Counted from the first letter of the stretch, positions 36,280 through 49,260 are shown. The stretch: DNA of 64,000 nt from Sphagnum compactum (GCA_965153455.1 OZ234496.1:1984001-2048000); one strand, 5' to 3'. Notes: generated by a model not told the origin, from the letters alone. Translations and numbers: made by a program.

Positions 36280-37645
36280 ATTTGATTTTTGCACAATTTT
36301 TCATTATCAAATTGTGGGATAGGAAGTTTGTGATTGACATCATCATTCGAGAACCTTACCATGAGAAATTAATTGTCATGCCGAAATTTGATGGCCAAGG
36401 TCCTTCCATTGCACCAAAAAAATGATGCACCCTTACAAAATGTGTAAGAGCCCACTCTAAAATATAAGATGACCTCCAAATATCAAGAGGGATCTCAAGG
36501 CAGCCTCCCAATACACTAGGAAATTTCTAACAAGTTACTTGATTCAGATAAGTTTATCATTCTACCATATTGAAAAATTGGGGAACTGCAGGTTGGAATT
36601 CTCACTTGTGGATTGTAAAGAGAGAGAATGCATGGAGTTTTGGATAGGTGTACATGATGATAGTATAGGCATGAGAAAAGCATGAAATGTGACTGGTTTT
36701 TCCTTTTCTTTTCGAACAATTTGAAAAGGAGCGCTTGAGAATAATTTCCATGATACTTGATGGGTTGTTTGGTTTAGGTTCTAGGCATTAAACATAAATT
36801 GCCAAATGGATCAAATATAACTCAGGGCATTTTATTGCATTCTTGGTCTGAATTACATGTAGCTACCATAAAAGTATACCAATAGAGTATTCCTACTGCC
36901 ATTTTGTGCTTGTCAATATCTTGTTAGACATCTCACATGGCTTGATGTGGTTTGTTGAAAACTTTTTGTTGACTAAGAGATGCCATAGTCCATGGGCGGT
37001 GTTCATATTGCTGAAGATTACTCTTGCCCTTTGCCATATGTACTTATGTGTAGACCATTATTGGGGCCAAGTCATTTACACTTTACTACCCAACACTAAG
37101 AACTCACAAATGCTATGACCCACAGTGAACACACCCTATCAATTTGCATCTAGTCATTGTGCTACTAAATCTATAGCTAGTTTCTCAAATTGACAATTGA
37201 ATGGCCTGAAAGCATGAAAACCTCAAAGAAGGAAATCTTCTATTACAAACTTCACCTCAGATTCTGCAAACATCATGTCTGGACATGTTGTGGGACAACA
37301 AGGTTACTATGCACTGACAATTGTCAGTTTGCCACCTTACAATACCTTGGCCAGATTTACAGCAAAGCCATTACGGTTATCAAGCTAGCTGTCCCTGTTT
37401 TTTTATGTCTTCATGCTCAGAGGGGTACAGCATACACTGTCTATTGACAAGGGCATTACCAAGGCTCAAGCTCCTGTTGAAAGATGGCAATCTTGCCACC
37501 CACTTAAGAAGCTTGAGACTAACTACAAGACAATCCTGAGCAATGGAGAAATAACAACCTTGTTGAGACAAATAGCCAGACCCAAACAAAGAGAAATCCC
37601 CTAGGGAGCAGTATAAGCCTGACTGGAAAATGCCATATTAAAGAT
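36280..37645. other. Intergenic DNA and 3' flank of the Claspin-like gene
   Basis: No gene was recognised. Short ORFs on both strands do not resemble proteins I know. The right part presumably includes the 3' UTR of the Claspin-like gene. Confidence 0.5.
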
Positions 37646-40600
37646 TCAAGACCCACGGGTTCCACGGATTGATCTTGATGATTTGAAAGCAAAAACAGAT
37701 AAGTTGTGTGTCACCTTGCTTTGACTCTTAATTGGGGATGTTGACTTTTTCTGAAGAGCTTTGTTGAGGTCAGCTGCCTGGCGTCTTAGAAGATCAAAGA
37801 GGGAAGGGCCACATTCAGAGTTCCCTTGCACTGGCTTCATTACTTCTTTTTTTGAATGCCCCAACAAATTGCATCGACTCTCTTGTATGACCTGCAATAC
37901 AACCAATTCAAGTCTAGTTAAACCTTTTGAAAATATGACTGTTCTGCTAAATCACAATATTTTATCTCTTGCACGGATTGTAGTAGAAAACTTGGCAAGT
38001 ATACCTTTGCTTCATTAGCTGGCTGCTCTTCCTTAGCTGGCTGTGTGACAAGGCCATGGCTGCTATTGCTGTCATCTCTTCCAAACACAAAAGAGCGGGA
38101 GCCTCCTGATCCTCCTTGCTTGTGTGAAGCAGTTGGCAGGGATGTTGAAGTTGATCGCCCCAAAAAAGATGGCTGAGATAATTTTAGCCCATAAATCAAG
38201 TCAGAAGAGTGTACTCTGAAATCATTCCTTTGTTCTATTTTAGGATGTAATTCACAAATTTTCTTAAATTAATCACAATTGGACAACCATTCCTCAGGGA
38301 ACCATACATGCAGGTATGATTGAAGGCCAGGATTGACTGTAACAGAAGAGGCAGTTTGAAGAAACTATTCCAAAGTACTGTAGAGACTAGCACTGCTGAT
38401 CCAGTATACAAAGCTCCAATGTAGATATCAGGGCTCAACATAAGGAAAATCAACAGAGGGAAAATTGTGTATTAGTTTTGGCAAGAAAGAACATTACCTT
38501 TGAAACAAGAGAAGAAATATTGTTCCCAATCCCCCGCACTTCACTATGACCTGGCCAGCACAATGCCAAGTATCATATCGATGATGCTCTGACAGGAGGC
38601 AACTACCCTACTTAAAATGGAATCAGGAATCAAGGAAAAGCAAAGCACTTTCAAGGATACATGCCAGTTCACAGATCACCCACTTTCACCTTGGTCAGTC
38701 GACACTTTATAACAATGGACCAAACCTCATGCTCAAGATAGAATGGAAGGCTGATAACATTTCACAGGCCCAAGGAACCGAAGCACACCTAAGATAGCTT
38801 TTCCTTTTACAGAAGTAACATTCACTTTGTTGATGAGGCCAAAAACTTCCCTTGAGCTTTCATCCTCAGCAGGTGATAGGAAAGAAAGCTGCTCCTCCTG
38901 TCACAACACCAAACATTAAACCTTTTGGATTCAGCTTTATTCCCAAGACTGGGACCTCTCAATCAGGACAGCTTAAATGGTGAACTTTGCTGTTCTGTGA
39001 GCTGTCTACTCAAGCCATAAATTTCCTCATTTTCAGTTCCTTCTTTCTGAAGAAGTTTAGAGTTTGTGGCCAAGTGCAAGGGACAAGGTTAGACCCCCAA
39101 GATTGGTGGGCACTTCACAAAGCTGCCTGCTTACTGTGGGTAAGACCAACACTACTGTGAATCATGTGGAATGGCAATGATAGAAAAAGCTAGCTTCAGT
39201 CCTGGTTTATGGGCTTGTACATCCCTTCAAACAAATGTAGACCCCTCTAGTATGTACTGAGATCTAACAACCCCATGTACAAAAAAGTACTAAGATACAA
39301 CACTGTGACACAGCTCAGCAAGCATACACAGAAAGTACCATAATATCAAATTTATTGGCCCACCTATAGCAACAAGATGAAGCAATTTCACCAAGCAGAA
39401 ATGTGGGAAAATCAGAAGAGCACACTCACAGATTCCTCCAAGAGACGCTGCCGGAGAATTTCTCTGTCATGCTCTTCATCATCCAACTGGTCATTGACTT
39501 CCAGGCTGCATCTTTCCCAGTCATACAAATCATCTAAGCTCTTGGTTTCTCTTTCATTCCTTTTGTGATTACTTGGTGACCCAAGGAAACTGCTTGCCAC
39601 CAAATCATCCTCAGGGGCAGACTCTTCAAGAAGTTCCTCATCTGGATCCTCCTTGACTTTGTCATTCTGATCAGAATCTGAATCATGAAGCCAATCCTCC
39701 TCATCCAGACAACTGACTACTCGATCCCGACCTTTCCATCTTGAACCTCTTCCTGTCTTCAGTCGCTCCATGATATCTTCTGTAAGTTCAGCATCCTGCA
39801 AATTTGGCACCAAGATTATTTTGGTAACAAGCTCTGGGACCAAAATACAGAAGTTCCATGGTAAACAGAGTTATGGTGAGAGAAAAACAGTGAGATAAGA
39901 ACTGTCCATGCCTGCTGTTGAAGCCACTTGCGATGGAGAGCTGCACGGCGACTTTGATCACCAACTTTTTCTTCCTGAGTACTGGCAATGAGGTCCCGGA
40001 ACTCCTCTTCATCTGCCACAGCCTCTTCCTCCTCTACATTTTCCGCCAGAAGATCTTCATCTTCATCCTCAGCCTCATCATCAATCAATGCCCTTACATG
40101 AGTAGCTGTTATGTATATCTGTTGCTCATCTATGTGCCTAAGAGATAAGTGATCTTTCTCTTTGTTGCTTCCTCCATCAGAACATCTGGAACCAAGGAAC
40201 AAAAAGGCTGTGCATCAGTCAAGAAGGAAGAGAGACCTCACTCAAGAGATATTTCATAGGTATAGCTTTCTAGGCAAAATCAAAAGTTGAGGAAACAAGG
40301 CAAGAGTTGGCTTAAATGCTTTTGCTAAGGCATTCCACCATGGAGTCTAGTGTGTTGAAGGTCATAAGTGAAGAATGGGAGTACGATTGGCATGTGTGCT
40401 GTAACAGAGTCCAGCACTCTGAGGGAATGGAAATCTGGAAAGAAAGTGGGCTATAGGGCATATTGCAATGAAATCAAAAGGAATAAGAGTAGAAAGAGGA
40501 TGTCAAAACTTCAGAAACAGACTTGGAGGAGAAAAAGATGATAAGGGAGTTTTGGTATAAAGCAATACCTAGGAATCAGGTTTTCATCCAGGGGTTTCAT

Positions 40601-43600
40601 TGGGCTCTTCTCAATCTCTGAGCTGAGCTGTGAGTAGCATAGAAGATCCTACCAAAGCCCAAAAACACACCAGATTGTGATATTAGAGCAGTTGTCTGTC
40701 TGAGACAACACTTGCAAAGATACTCTCAAATAATTGATCTTAACTATTTGAATCAAGAAATTGCTTGTAGAAAATGCAAAAGACATGCCAGAGTACACCT
40801 ATACTGCCAGGCTCGAGATTTGAGTTGCGATAGGGAGTTCTAACCTGAGAGTCTATTATCTGTGCACTATGAACAGTCCCCCCATTTGGTAAGCTTATCC
40901 TCCTTGATATCTGATTGTGTGCATATCCAAATAAAGAGAAAGGAATGACAATGTCAAACCCAATCTACCAGCAAAGAAAATACACTGAATGAATAGGGGA
41001 CCATAATAGGGGACCATAATTCTTTGTCCTGTACAATTATTCCTGGCATCTGACACCATGTCAACTGGCCAGATACATTTACCAACTCTCTAATCTTCTT
41101 GAGAAATAACATCACATCAAGTTTCAAACACTCAAGGTCACTCTGGAGTCCTGTACACATACCAACGCTGAATGAAGATGATTGGTCTCAATCTCAGGTG
41201 TTCCTGGAAGATTGTCATGATCATTTGTTGCATCATCAACTGCATGCACATTCTCCACAGCCTGTTGATCCCCATTTTGAACTAGATGAAAACCCTCCCA
41301 CAGATGTGATATGTCTAGCAAGTTCAAATCAGAGACCCTTCTAGTTGAAGCTACAACCAGTACAACACTGGGCCAAACAAGAGTGTGGCGTAGTCCAGTC
41401 ACAATGACCAATCACTTTCACTTTGTTTGATCAACCAGTTCCCAGGATAATTAAGATCAGGCCATGAGAATTCTTGCAGCCACAACTGAATTTGTACAGT
41501 TGAGACATCCATAGCAATGTTTTACAAAATCTCACCACTCAAAAGAGCAGTTCCAAACATTGATGCTCATTGTCCTGATGCATCATTTTTCATTGAAAAT
41601 GGAGATTGCAGAAGTGCAGTTTCTATCAGAAGCACTTTTCCTTCTAAGTATGATTTACACCAAAATTTGCAAGGGGTTTGTTTGCACAATTCCTCCTTGA
41701 GAAGCTACCTTGAGCTTATTAACCAGAATCTCCTGCAAAAGTTTGGATTCTTTTTGATGAGACTCACACAATACTGGGAATGAATGAGCAAATTGGAGGG
41801 GTTTAAATGAGCTCAGCACTGACCACTGGAGGTAGCTGAGCAACTTCAAGGTTTGGTAGGACAACATTTTCATCCATCTGTGGAGTACGAAGAATAGCCT
41901 CCAACTCCACTTCCATGTTCTCATCAAGGATGAAATTCACATTTGAGCTCCCTTGATTATTGAGGGCATTGTCCATTTCTTTGCTTACTACAATAATGTT
42001 GGGTTCTTTAACAGCTTCTTGTGAAGTAGATGATTCTCCAACACTGACAAAACGAACAAAAAACATCAGCAAGCATGTGAACTTTAGTTAATAAGTTCAC
42101 TATGTGCACACAAAGCAGTTAATTTTCCTTTCCACAAGGTGCACAAGAAACTTCCAGTTTGAAGCAGCAGTCACAGGCATGAATATTGATAACATGTCAA
42201 AGAGTCCAACAGCTGGCATACTGCTGTGGAGGTGGAGATCAACTGATATGCAGTGGCAGGTCTCCTATATTTCAAGCCGAAGAAATGTGTTGCTTACCTG
42301 CACCCTAGCTCCAACCGTCTTTTCTTGATTTTCTCAAGCACACTCAATACAGGTTTCCATACCGGTGCTGGAGCTGTGAATGCCACTTTTGACTCTGTAA
42401 CATCCAAAGCACAGGAATCTCCAATTCAGAGTTGAGTTCCCAAAGAACACTCTACAGGTGAGACAGAGCCACAGTGCAATTAGACTACAATGCAAGAGCC
42501 TCCATACAAAATAAAATGTAACCCTTCCCTAGGTTGGTGGTTAAGAAAGAAAAAGATTAGAAAAGACATTACCTTATTCACTTTGATCTTGCAATATTTC
42601 AGGATAGAGTACCACATAAGAGTACAAGATGGAACATCAACTCATGTTGCAGACACAATTCCACCTAGGCATATCATGTTTTCTCCACACATCTAGAAGC
42701 TTAAAGGATCAAACTGCATACTGCAAAGTCAAATATAAGCCATCTAAAGAACAGATCATGGGAGTCTTCTAACAGGTGAGCTTTCACCTCGCAATAGCCT
42801 CTGTGACTCTGCATGCAATTCCTCATAAGCTCTCCTTTCTTCTTTCTTTCCCTGTATTGCAACAAACACCATTCTCCCAAAACAGAACCTCAGAGTTCAC
42901 AAAATATATTAAAGTTTCAAGTTTTTTCTGAATGATGGCAGATGCAAAACAGATGGCATGGAGAAGTTTTTTTTCCCCCTGAATGATGGCAGCTGAAAAA
43001 CAGAGTTTGTTTTGATGAGTGTGGTCATCAATAACTTCCATTGCAAATGGAATGCCCCATAACATCACTCTAGAGCATGGTGGGAGATTCTTGCACTGAC
43101 ATTTCTTGAGATTCAATGAGTCTTGAAACCTCCAAAACATGGATTTGCACATTGGACCTCTCAGAATATTTCCCTTTTCAACCACAAGATCATGCAAGAA
43201 TACAGAAGCTGCTATACCCTAAACCCTTGGAGAAGACTTGAAGCCCAAAGTAGTACCCGTTTCTTCCTGCTGGCTGTGGTTTCAATCTCAGCTGAAGACG
43301 CTTTTGTTGTACCCTCCTCAGCAGACTTGTTCTTCTTCGAAATGTCATCTGAACCACCCAGACCCGCCACCAACTTCCTTGCCTTCTCGAGCATATTCTC
43401 TTCCGCGTCAAGAGATGTATCCGCTTCATTAGCAGCAGCAGTAGCTGGAAGCTCAGCGTCAACAGAAGATTTGGTTTCAGAATCAAGAGTCCTCAATCCT
43501 TCCTCATCCCATTCAGGCGCTTTGAAAGATGGTATTCTCGAAGACCTAATCCCGCCATTGGACCTCTTCTGCTTCGTCTTACTTGGAGCGGGAGGCTCGT

Positions 43601-44102
43601 CAGTGTTGGAAAGCCGAGCTTCTCGCACCTCCTCATCGTCGTCCCCCACTTCCTCTTCCATACTGTCCGCCTCTGCAGGATGATCCACAACCGGAGGATT
43701 CACAACAACAACCCGTTCTTCTTGAATTGACTCTCTCGCCATATCAACCACAGCTGTCTTGATCTTCGTCTGCACAACAACAGACTTCTTCCTCTTCGTG
43801 TGCGAAGCAGAAACAATACCATCTCCTCCTTCATTCTCTTTCCCTCCGGCAGCAGCAGCAGCATCTCGTTTACCAAACCTTTTCAGAATCTCCTCAGCGG
43901 AATCAATTCGGGTCCTATTCTCGCCTCCGAACTGCATAGATGACGACTCCTTTGTGGCGCCATTGCACAATTTGTCGTCGTCGCGCCCTTCCGCGGCCTC
44001 TTCTTCACAAGACTTCACCTTCCTCAACCGCTTCAACTTTCTCGTTCCCACTGCCTCCAATCTATCATCAGGCAATATTGTGGCCACATCCGCGTCCGCC
44101 AT
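37646..44102 (-). CDS. Claspin/Mrc1-like replication-fork and checkpoint protein, 14 exons
   Basis: Animal Claspin and yeast Mrc1 travel with the replication fork and relay ATR/Mec1 signals to Chk1/Rad53. Exons: 43257-44102, 42788-42851, 42298-42394, 41824-42043, 41709-41732, 41163-~41294, 40845-40910, 40569-40648, 39912-40185, 39430-39795, 38789-38897, 38498-38550, 38005-38172, 37646-37891; phases agree throughout, giving about 915 residues. Diagnostic are EEIL.RFGK, LHAESQRLLRE, KVAFTAPAPVWKPVLSVLEK, the acidic centre ALIDDEAEDEDED (exon 9), RRAALHRKWLQQQ with DAELTEDIMERL, acidic DEEDWLHDSDSD, SREVFGLINK and FVFGRDDSNSS. Exon 5 is 24 nt, exon 6's acceptor is unsure (41294 or 41246), and exon 9 appears to use a GC donor. 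Family assignment rests on motif order recalled from plant and fungal relatives. Confidence 0.78.
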
Positions 44103-44155
44103 AGCTCGGTCTCGATCGTCTCTTCTCTCTCACAACTGGCTCAAGAGAAATGAGA

Positions 44156-44337
44156 GTTCTTGTGTACAAGAATTCGCGCGCGGAAGGACCTCGACGTTCT
44201 TGTGCACAATGGCTTGCGCGCGGAATGACCTCGGCGTTCTTGTGCGCAACAGGGTTTGCGCGCGGAAGGACATCGACGCATCATTGCCATCCGTGAGGCA
44301 GATCGTGGGATCCAGGCTGTTGATTATTTTCCCGCGG
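44156..44337 (-). promoter_or_regulatory. Claspin-like gene promoter: three tandem 40-bp units with E2F-like cores plus a canonical E2F site
   Basis: Units at 44156-44195, 44196-44235 and 44236-44277 each run from gttcttgtg to a gac/ggc end. They contain TTCGCGCGCGG, TTGCGCGCGG or TTTGCGCGCGG, close to the E2F consensus TTTSSCGC. At 44327-44337, TTTTCCCGCGG matches the consensus exactly. The block lies 54-235 bp upstream of the start codon. E2F control of replication genes is established in plants; control here is inferred. Confidence 0.6.
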
Positions 44338-46431
44338 CAATTGGATTCGAAACCTCCTAGATTATCAGGGGATGGATCTCAGTTTCTTCATCCAAAAACT
44401 ACATCTATTTCATCTTGCAGTGTGTGCGACGGGAGGCGGGAGACGACGATGACGATGGCACCAAGAGAGAGAGAGAGAAGGCCCGCGGCGCACATGCGAG
44501 CGTTCGCCAGACGACGACGACGATGGTGGCGAGCGAGCTAGGACGACGAGCTTGTGCAAAAGGTGTTTTAATAGCCGTCCTTCTCATCAAATTTTGGTAA
44601 ATTATTCTTTGCTTTTGTGAGATGCAGTTGATTGGAATCTCACAAGGTAGTGGATTGTAGTAGAATTGAGGAGACTTTCGTGTGTGTGGAGATGGATTCA
44701 TTTCAAACAATATGTGAAGAGGACACACAGTAATATAATCATGTTTTTGGGGGAAATCGCTTTTTGCCATTCTCAATACGCCTTTCCGTTGATTCTTTTC
44801 AGAAAGGATTATTGGAATAGTTTGTGAAGAGAGTATGAGAAGAAAGATCGATACTATACAACTGACGAGAGATATGAACGCTGTTCTAAAATATGTCTCT
44901 TGTGAGAGCCTCTCTTGTGACCTCGTATATTTTATTTCTTTCCTCGAGGTTGAGAGTCGCAGAGATCGCTTCCTTGGAATAATGAGAGCATACATGGAGA
45001 TCTCAAACATGAAAACCTTTGGGAATTGGTAAAGAGGGCCTGAGAGACGATGGAGGCATGGTGAGAGAATCAGTTGAGATGCGTGAGATAAGTTTGAGAG
45101 ATGTATACAACTCACAAGATGGCCCTGTTCTCTTTTGTTTCGCAGTACTCTGACAGTTTTGTCGTCGGTTATTGGGAATGGACTATTCAGAACAGATATT
45201 CAGGCACATCCACAATAATGCCTATGTATAAAATCTTGAAGCCAGGTTAGCCTTCAACTTTTCTAATTTCACTAGTTTCTTATCCTGGAACATTGAATAT
45301 CTGCTCCTTTCTAAAGGATGAGTGCTCTTGAGCTTCTTGACCCAATTCTAAGAGGATGTTTGCTTTAACTAAACTCCTCTACCTAACATTGTGAAAGCTT
45401 CTGAGAACAAAGGTACTGTGTTTTGGCCTGCAGACATCTGGAACTTGAAGACATGTGGGGCTCACCTGTTGGCATTGTTTCTTTAATCATTGCCTTTCCA
45501 TCACATTCTACCTCATGTTTGAAGTCACCTGCAATTTCAAGGTCTGCTGGTGACCTTCCTCATTGACCACTCGACTTTCTCTTCCATTCGGGGTCCAGGA
45601 AGTTGGAAGTTGGAAGGGAGTGCAAGTAGGTCAAGTTGCAATTCTTACTTCTACTCAATCTCTGTTTCAGCAACTAAAAAGCAGGTGGGTTTGCTACATG
45701 TGACACTGTTGTGCTTGTGCCATGGCATCATCAATTCTTGCCTGCTCAAATAGTAGAGACTTCCAAACATTACCACAAGTAGTTACAATCAATCTGTTAA
45801 GCTTGACTCATCCACCTGTTTTCCATGTCATTTGGCTACAAGAGAGCTGCTGCAACTGAGCCTCAAGAGAAGCTGTTCAGACTGAAGAAAAAACCTCTAT
45901 GAATTGGTACAACTCTCCAAGAGTTTCCTTCACCAATGGTGCTAAATAATGTTTCCTGAAGAGAGGGTGGAGGGATTGAAGATTGAACCTTCAAATGTGC
46001 ATTGGTATGATAATTCCTGAACCTCATCTAGTAAGTCAGGATCAAAGTAACTACCAAGTATGATAAACTGTGGGTCAAGTGCTGATGCTCCCATGTTGGC
46101 CGTGTGATTTTGTAAGTTCTCTGGGCAAAACCATTCTTGTAAGATTTTCCCTCTTCCTTCAAGTTCTTTATATCCAAATAGCCAACATCCTTCTTTCCCA
46201 TTTCCTTGGCCCCAAACCCTAAACCTAAACCCTAAAATCCTGATCCAGGTGAGAAGAGAGATTTGCATTTCAATAGAGTGTGTGCTGTTATCATCAACCG
46301 ATGCGTCACCGGTCTCCTTGGTCTTCCTTCTTTGCTCATTCTTTCTTGCAAAAATGTGCCCAGGAACAATCCCATGCGACGGAGCGCGCGCCCGTGCGAC
46401 GTTCGCGAGCATACGAATTTCAGCAAAAGTG

Positions 46432-46432
<1 letters not shown>
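44338..46432. other. Intergenic DNA between the Claspin-like gene and tRNA-Leu
   Basis: No supported gene. A 171-codon minus ORF (45942-46457) runs through the tRNA and is not a credible protein. Telomere-like aaccctaaacctaaacccta lies at 46214-46235. Confidence 0.6.
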
Positions 46433-46469
<37 letters not shown>

Positions 46470-46512
46470 TGGAGCCTAAATCCAGCGCCTTAGACCACTC
46501 GGCCAAACTGTC
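46433..46512 (-). tRNA. tRNA-Leu(UAG)
   Basis: The minus strand folds as a class II tRNA: 7-bp acceptor stem GACAGTT/AGCTGTC with one G-T pair, A-box TGGCCGAGTGG, anticodon stem CTGGA/TCCAG around loop TTTAGGC (anticodon TAG, reads CUN Leu codons), variable arm TCC-GAAA-GGG, and B-box GGTTCAAATCC. The discriminator base is A (46433), as usual for Leu. It has no intron. A Pol III TTTT stop follows at 46425-46428. Confidence 0.97.
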
Positions 46513-48161
46513 ATGTAAGCCCTCGACCACAGATTATAAATTTGAACTGCTTAGCTATTTGAATTTTAGTTTTTATGCTTTTTGGGCAGTTTTAGGTCCA
46601 CTTTTAACAGACAAGTTCCAAATTAGGGACGTTGCCTATTCGGCAGGGGATGGGCTGTTCGTTTGTAGTGTGCAACAGCAAATGGGGTGTTGGAAATGGA
46701 ATTGGAAAAGGAGACCCAATATTATGGTCTGAATAGGAATTCAGACCTTGCATTAAAATCAGGTTTCAATGTACAATCGGATTGGGGCCCATAGTGCCCC
46801 ATTCCACTTAGATCAAGCCTGGCAAGGTCTCATGGACAAATTTTTGTTCAATTTTTTTGGGTTAATGCATGTAATTGATATAGGTGGTCACTTGTTATTA
46901 ATTTTGCAATGCTAGTAACAAGAAACGTTTCGGTTTAGGCTATGCGTAGTTTGGTAGAATGAGATCCAGTTTGGAACTACACCTATCTAATTTTTTAATT
47001 TTATTTTGAAGAACCAAGTCTGGAATTGGGGCAGGGAGTCTATCAAATTGAACCTTATACTTAAACTGAAAGTAGAGGTTCTTTCCAATTTTTAAGAAAA
47101 ATTGAAAGTGGGACCAAAGGTTCTCTTGAAAAGTAAGAACCAAACAACACCAATAAAACCCTAAAGCATGAGTCAATTAGGACACCAAAACCAGTTTAGT
47201 CCTTGGAGATGACATACATGGGTCCCAATTCTTCAAACCTTGAATGAGTGAATGATGTAACACATATTTAAACCCTAATCAGATTCTAGTGAATATTCAT
47301 TAAGGATATGTCATAACTTCTATCATACAAACAAAGTTTATTTGCACATGAACATTATATTTTTGTTCCACAAAGGTCTCAACTTTCAACCATGTTTTAT
47401 CAATTTGCATGGTGTCAGCTGATGTACTTTACAAACCTCATCAATAGAAGTTGTAATTCATAAATTTTGATTAACTCACAAATGAATATGAATTTGTTGG
47501 GGCATCTAATCACGAGTCATTATGAGAACTAAAGGAACCTTGATGGACATTTCGTTCAACTATTAACAAAAAGTGATTGACACAATTAACTTCTATGAAA
47601 ATTATAACTACACTTTTTGAACTCTTAATATAGTTTTCAAAAATTGTAAATCCAAAGATTTCATGGTAAGAAACCTACCGATTAGAAAATGAACACAATT
47701 TTATATTTTGTGAATCACATATGAAACATCTAAATGTAAATTAATGTTGGATTTTTTTTAACAAAAAATGTTTCAACTACACATAACTTAAGTTGCATTT
47801 GTTACATAATTCAAACTAGTTTAAATTCGATTTGCTTTTTTTAAGACTCAAATAAGGACTCAAGTGGTTCCAATGTGGTACCTCGATTTTGATTTTGGCC
47901 CTTTCAATTGATGAACAAATTTTCCGCACATTGTAATGTGTTCAAATAGAAAACAAAAACCTTGGAGCATTTTATGTTGATATCATTTTCAATGTTGAAT
48001 ACCCCCCCTATTGATAACATCCATTATTTTTAAAAAAATGATTAATTATTGCAAATGGGTATTGGTAAAAGGGGGAGAGATGGAGAAGGTGTCCAATGTC
48101 ACACCAAATATAGATAACAAGTTTTTAATACATTAGGAACAAACATGTCCTTTAATCATTA
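46513..48161. other. Intergenic DNA
   Basis: I see no gene. AT-rich sequence with short random ORFs continues up to the Helitron border. Confidence 0.6.
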
Positions 48162-49123
48162 CTAGTGGGTGACCCGTGGCTACGCCACTCCAGCCACCCA
48201 GGATTCCAGAATTTAGAATTTAGTGTCAAAATTTTGTTAATTTTCTCAAAATTATAATACTCACTCTCCCATCCATGTTCAACATATCAAAACAAAAAAA
48301 ACCCTGACCCCTTCCCTAACCACTCAACAATGCAAAAAAAAATTTGAGAAAAAACTGAACCCCCTTCCCCTCCTCCTTCCACATGTTAAATGAAGGACGA
48401 AAAAAAAAAACATTAACTTGTACCCCCCCTCCCCCTCAAGAGTAAAATAAATTTAAAAAAAAAATCAAGGCGCACCCCCTCCCCCTAAACAATGAATAAA
48501 TATAGGAAAGAGGATGGAGAAAAGAAAATAAAAATTGCAACCTAACTTTAAACCCACCTTGAACGAAAAATTAAAAAATCTTTCATAACATTACACCCCC
48601 CACCCCCCCCTCTTAATTCAATTTAACTAAGATTGAATTAGTAAAACCAACCCCACCCCCCATAATGGATTAAAAAAAAAATCAACCCCCTCCCCTCCCC
48701 CTTCAACAAATTAAAAGAAAAAGAACCTTGACTCCCCTTCCCTCACCCCTAACCCAATTAAAAAAGGGTTTTAAGAAAAAAAAAAAAAACTTAACCCTCC
48801 CCTCCCCTTTTCCCCCTTTCCATAAGTCAAATAAAAAAGAAAAAAAACATTAACCTCCACCCCCCTCCCCCTCAACAGTAAAAAAAAATTTGATGAAAAA
48901 ATGAAGGTGCACCCCTTCCCCCTAACTGCCCCCTTTCCATAAGTCAAATAAAAAAGAAAAAAAACATTAACCTTCACCCCCCTCCCCCTCAACAGTAAAA
49001 AAAAAATTTGATGAAAAAATGAAGGTGCACCCCTTCTCCCTAACTGTCGCCGGTTCCGCCGTAATGTTAAAACACAGAACGTCTTGTGACACACAGACAC
49101 CATGTTAGCTTTTATATATAGGA
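48162..49123 (-). mobile_element. Non-autonomous Helitron
   Basis: Read on the minus strand the element starts TCCTATATATAAAAGC directly after a host A (49124) and ends ...CACCCACTAG followed by host T (48161). Ten bases before the terminal CTAG there is a hairpin, GTGGC-GTA-GCCAC. The 5' TC, 3' hairpin, CTRR end and A/T insertion site together are the Helitron signature. It is 962 bp with no Rep/helicase ORF, so it would have moved using proteins encoded elsewhere. The interior is C/T-rich repeats. Confidence 0.9.
48812..49046. repeat. 117-bp tandem duplication inside the Helitron
   Basis: Two nearly identical copies start at 48812 and 48929 (ccccctttccataagtcaaa ...). More diverged C-rich/A-rich relatives extend left to about 48300, so the element interior is a degenerating array. 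Confidence 0.9.
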
Positions 49124-49260
49124 TAACTGGAACAAAATGGTTAATAAAATATGTGAACTTTTAGATTCTTTTAGAATTTGATTTTTTTTTCTTTTGCTTA
49201 TTTGACTTGTGGATTAAAAAGGCGACTTGTGAAATTAAGATGATGACTCATGGAACTTGG

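Noticed and set aside
43123-44541. Plus-strand ORFs antisense to Claspin-like exon 1
   Set aside because: Ser/Pro-rich mirror translations of an acidic/Lys-rich exon; the minus frame has the conserved motifs and in-phase splice sites.
45942-46457. 171-codon minus-strand ORF
   Set aside because: Its N-terminus is a translation of the tRNA-Leu 3' half (MGSNPTAVNT) and the rest resembles no protein.
48771-49103. 110-codon minus ORF rich in Phe, Leu and Arg
   Set aside because: A product of the pyrimidine-rich tandem duplication inside the Helitron.
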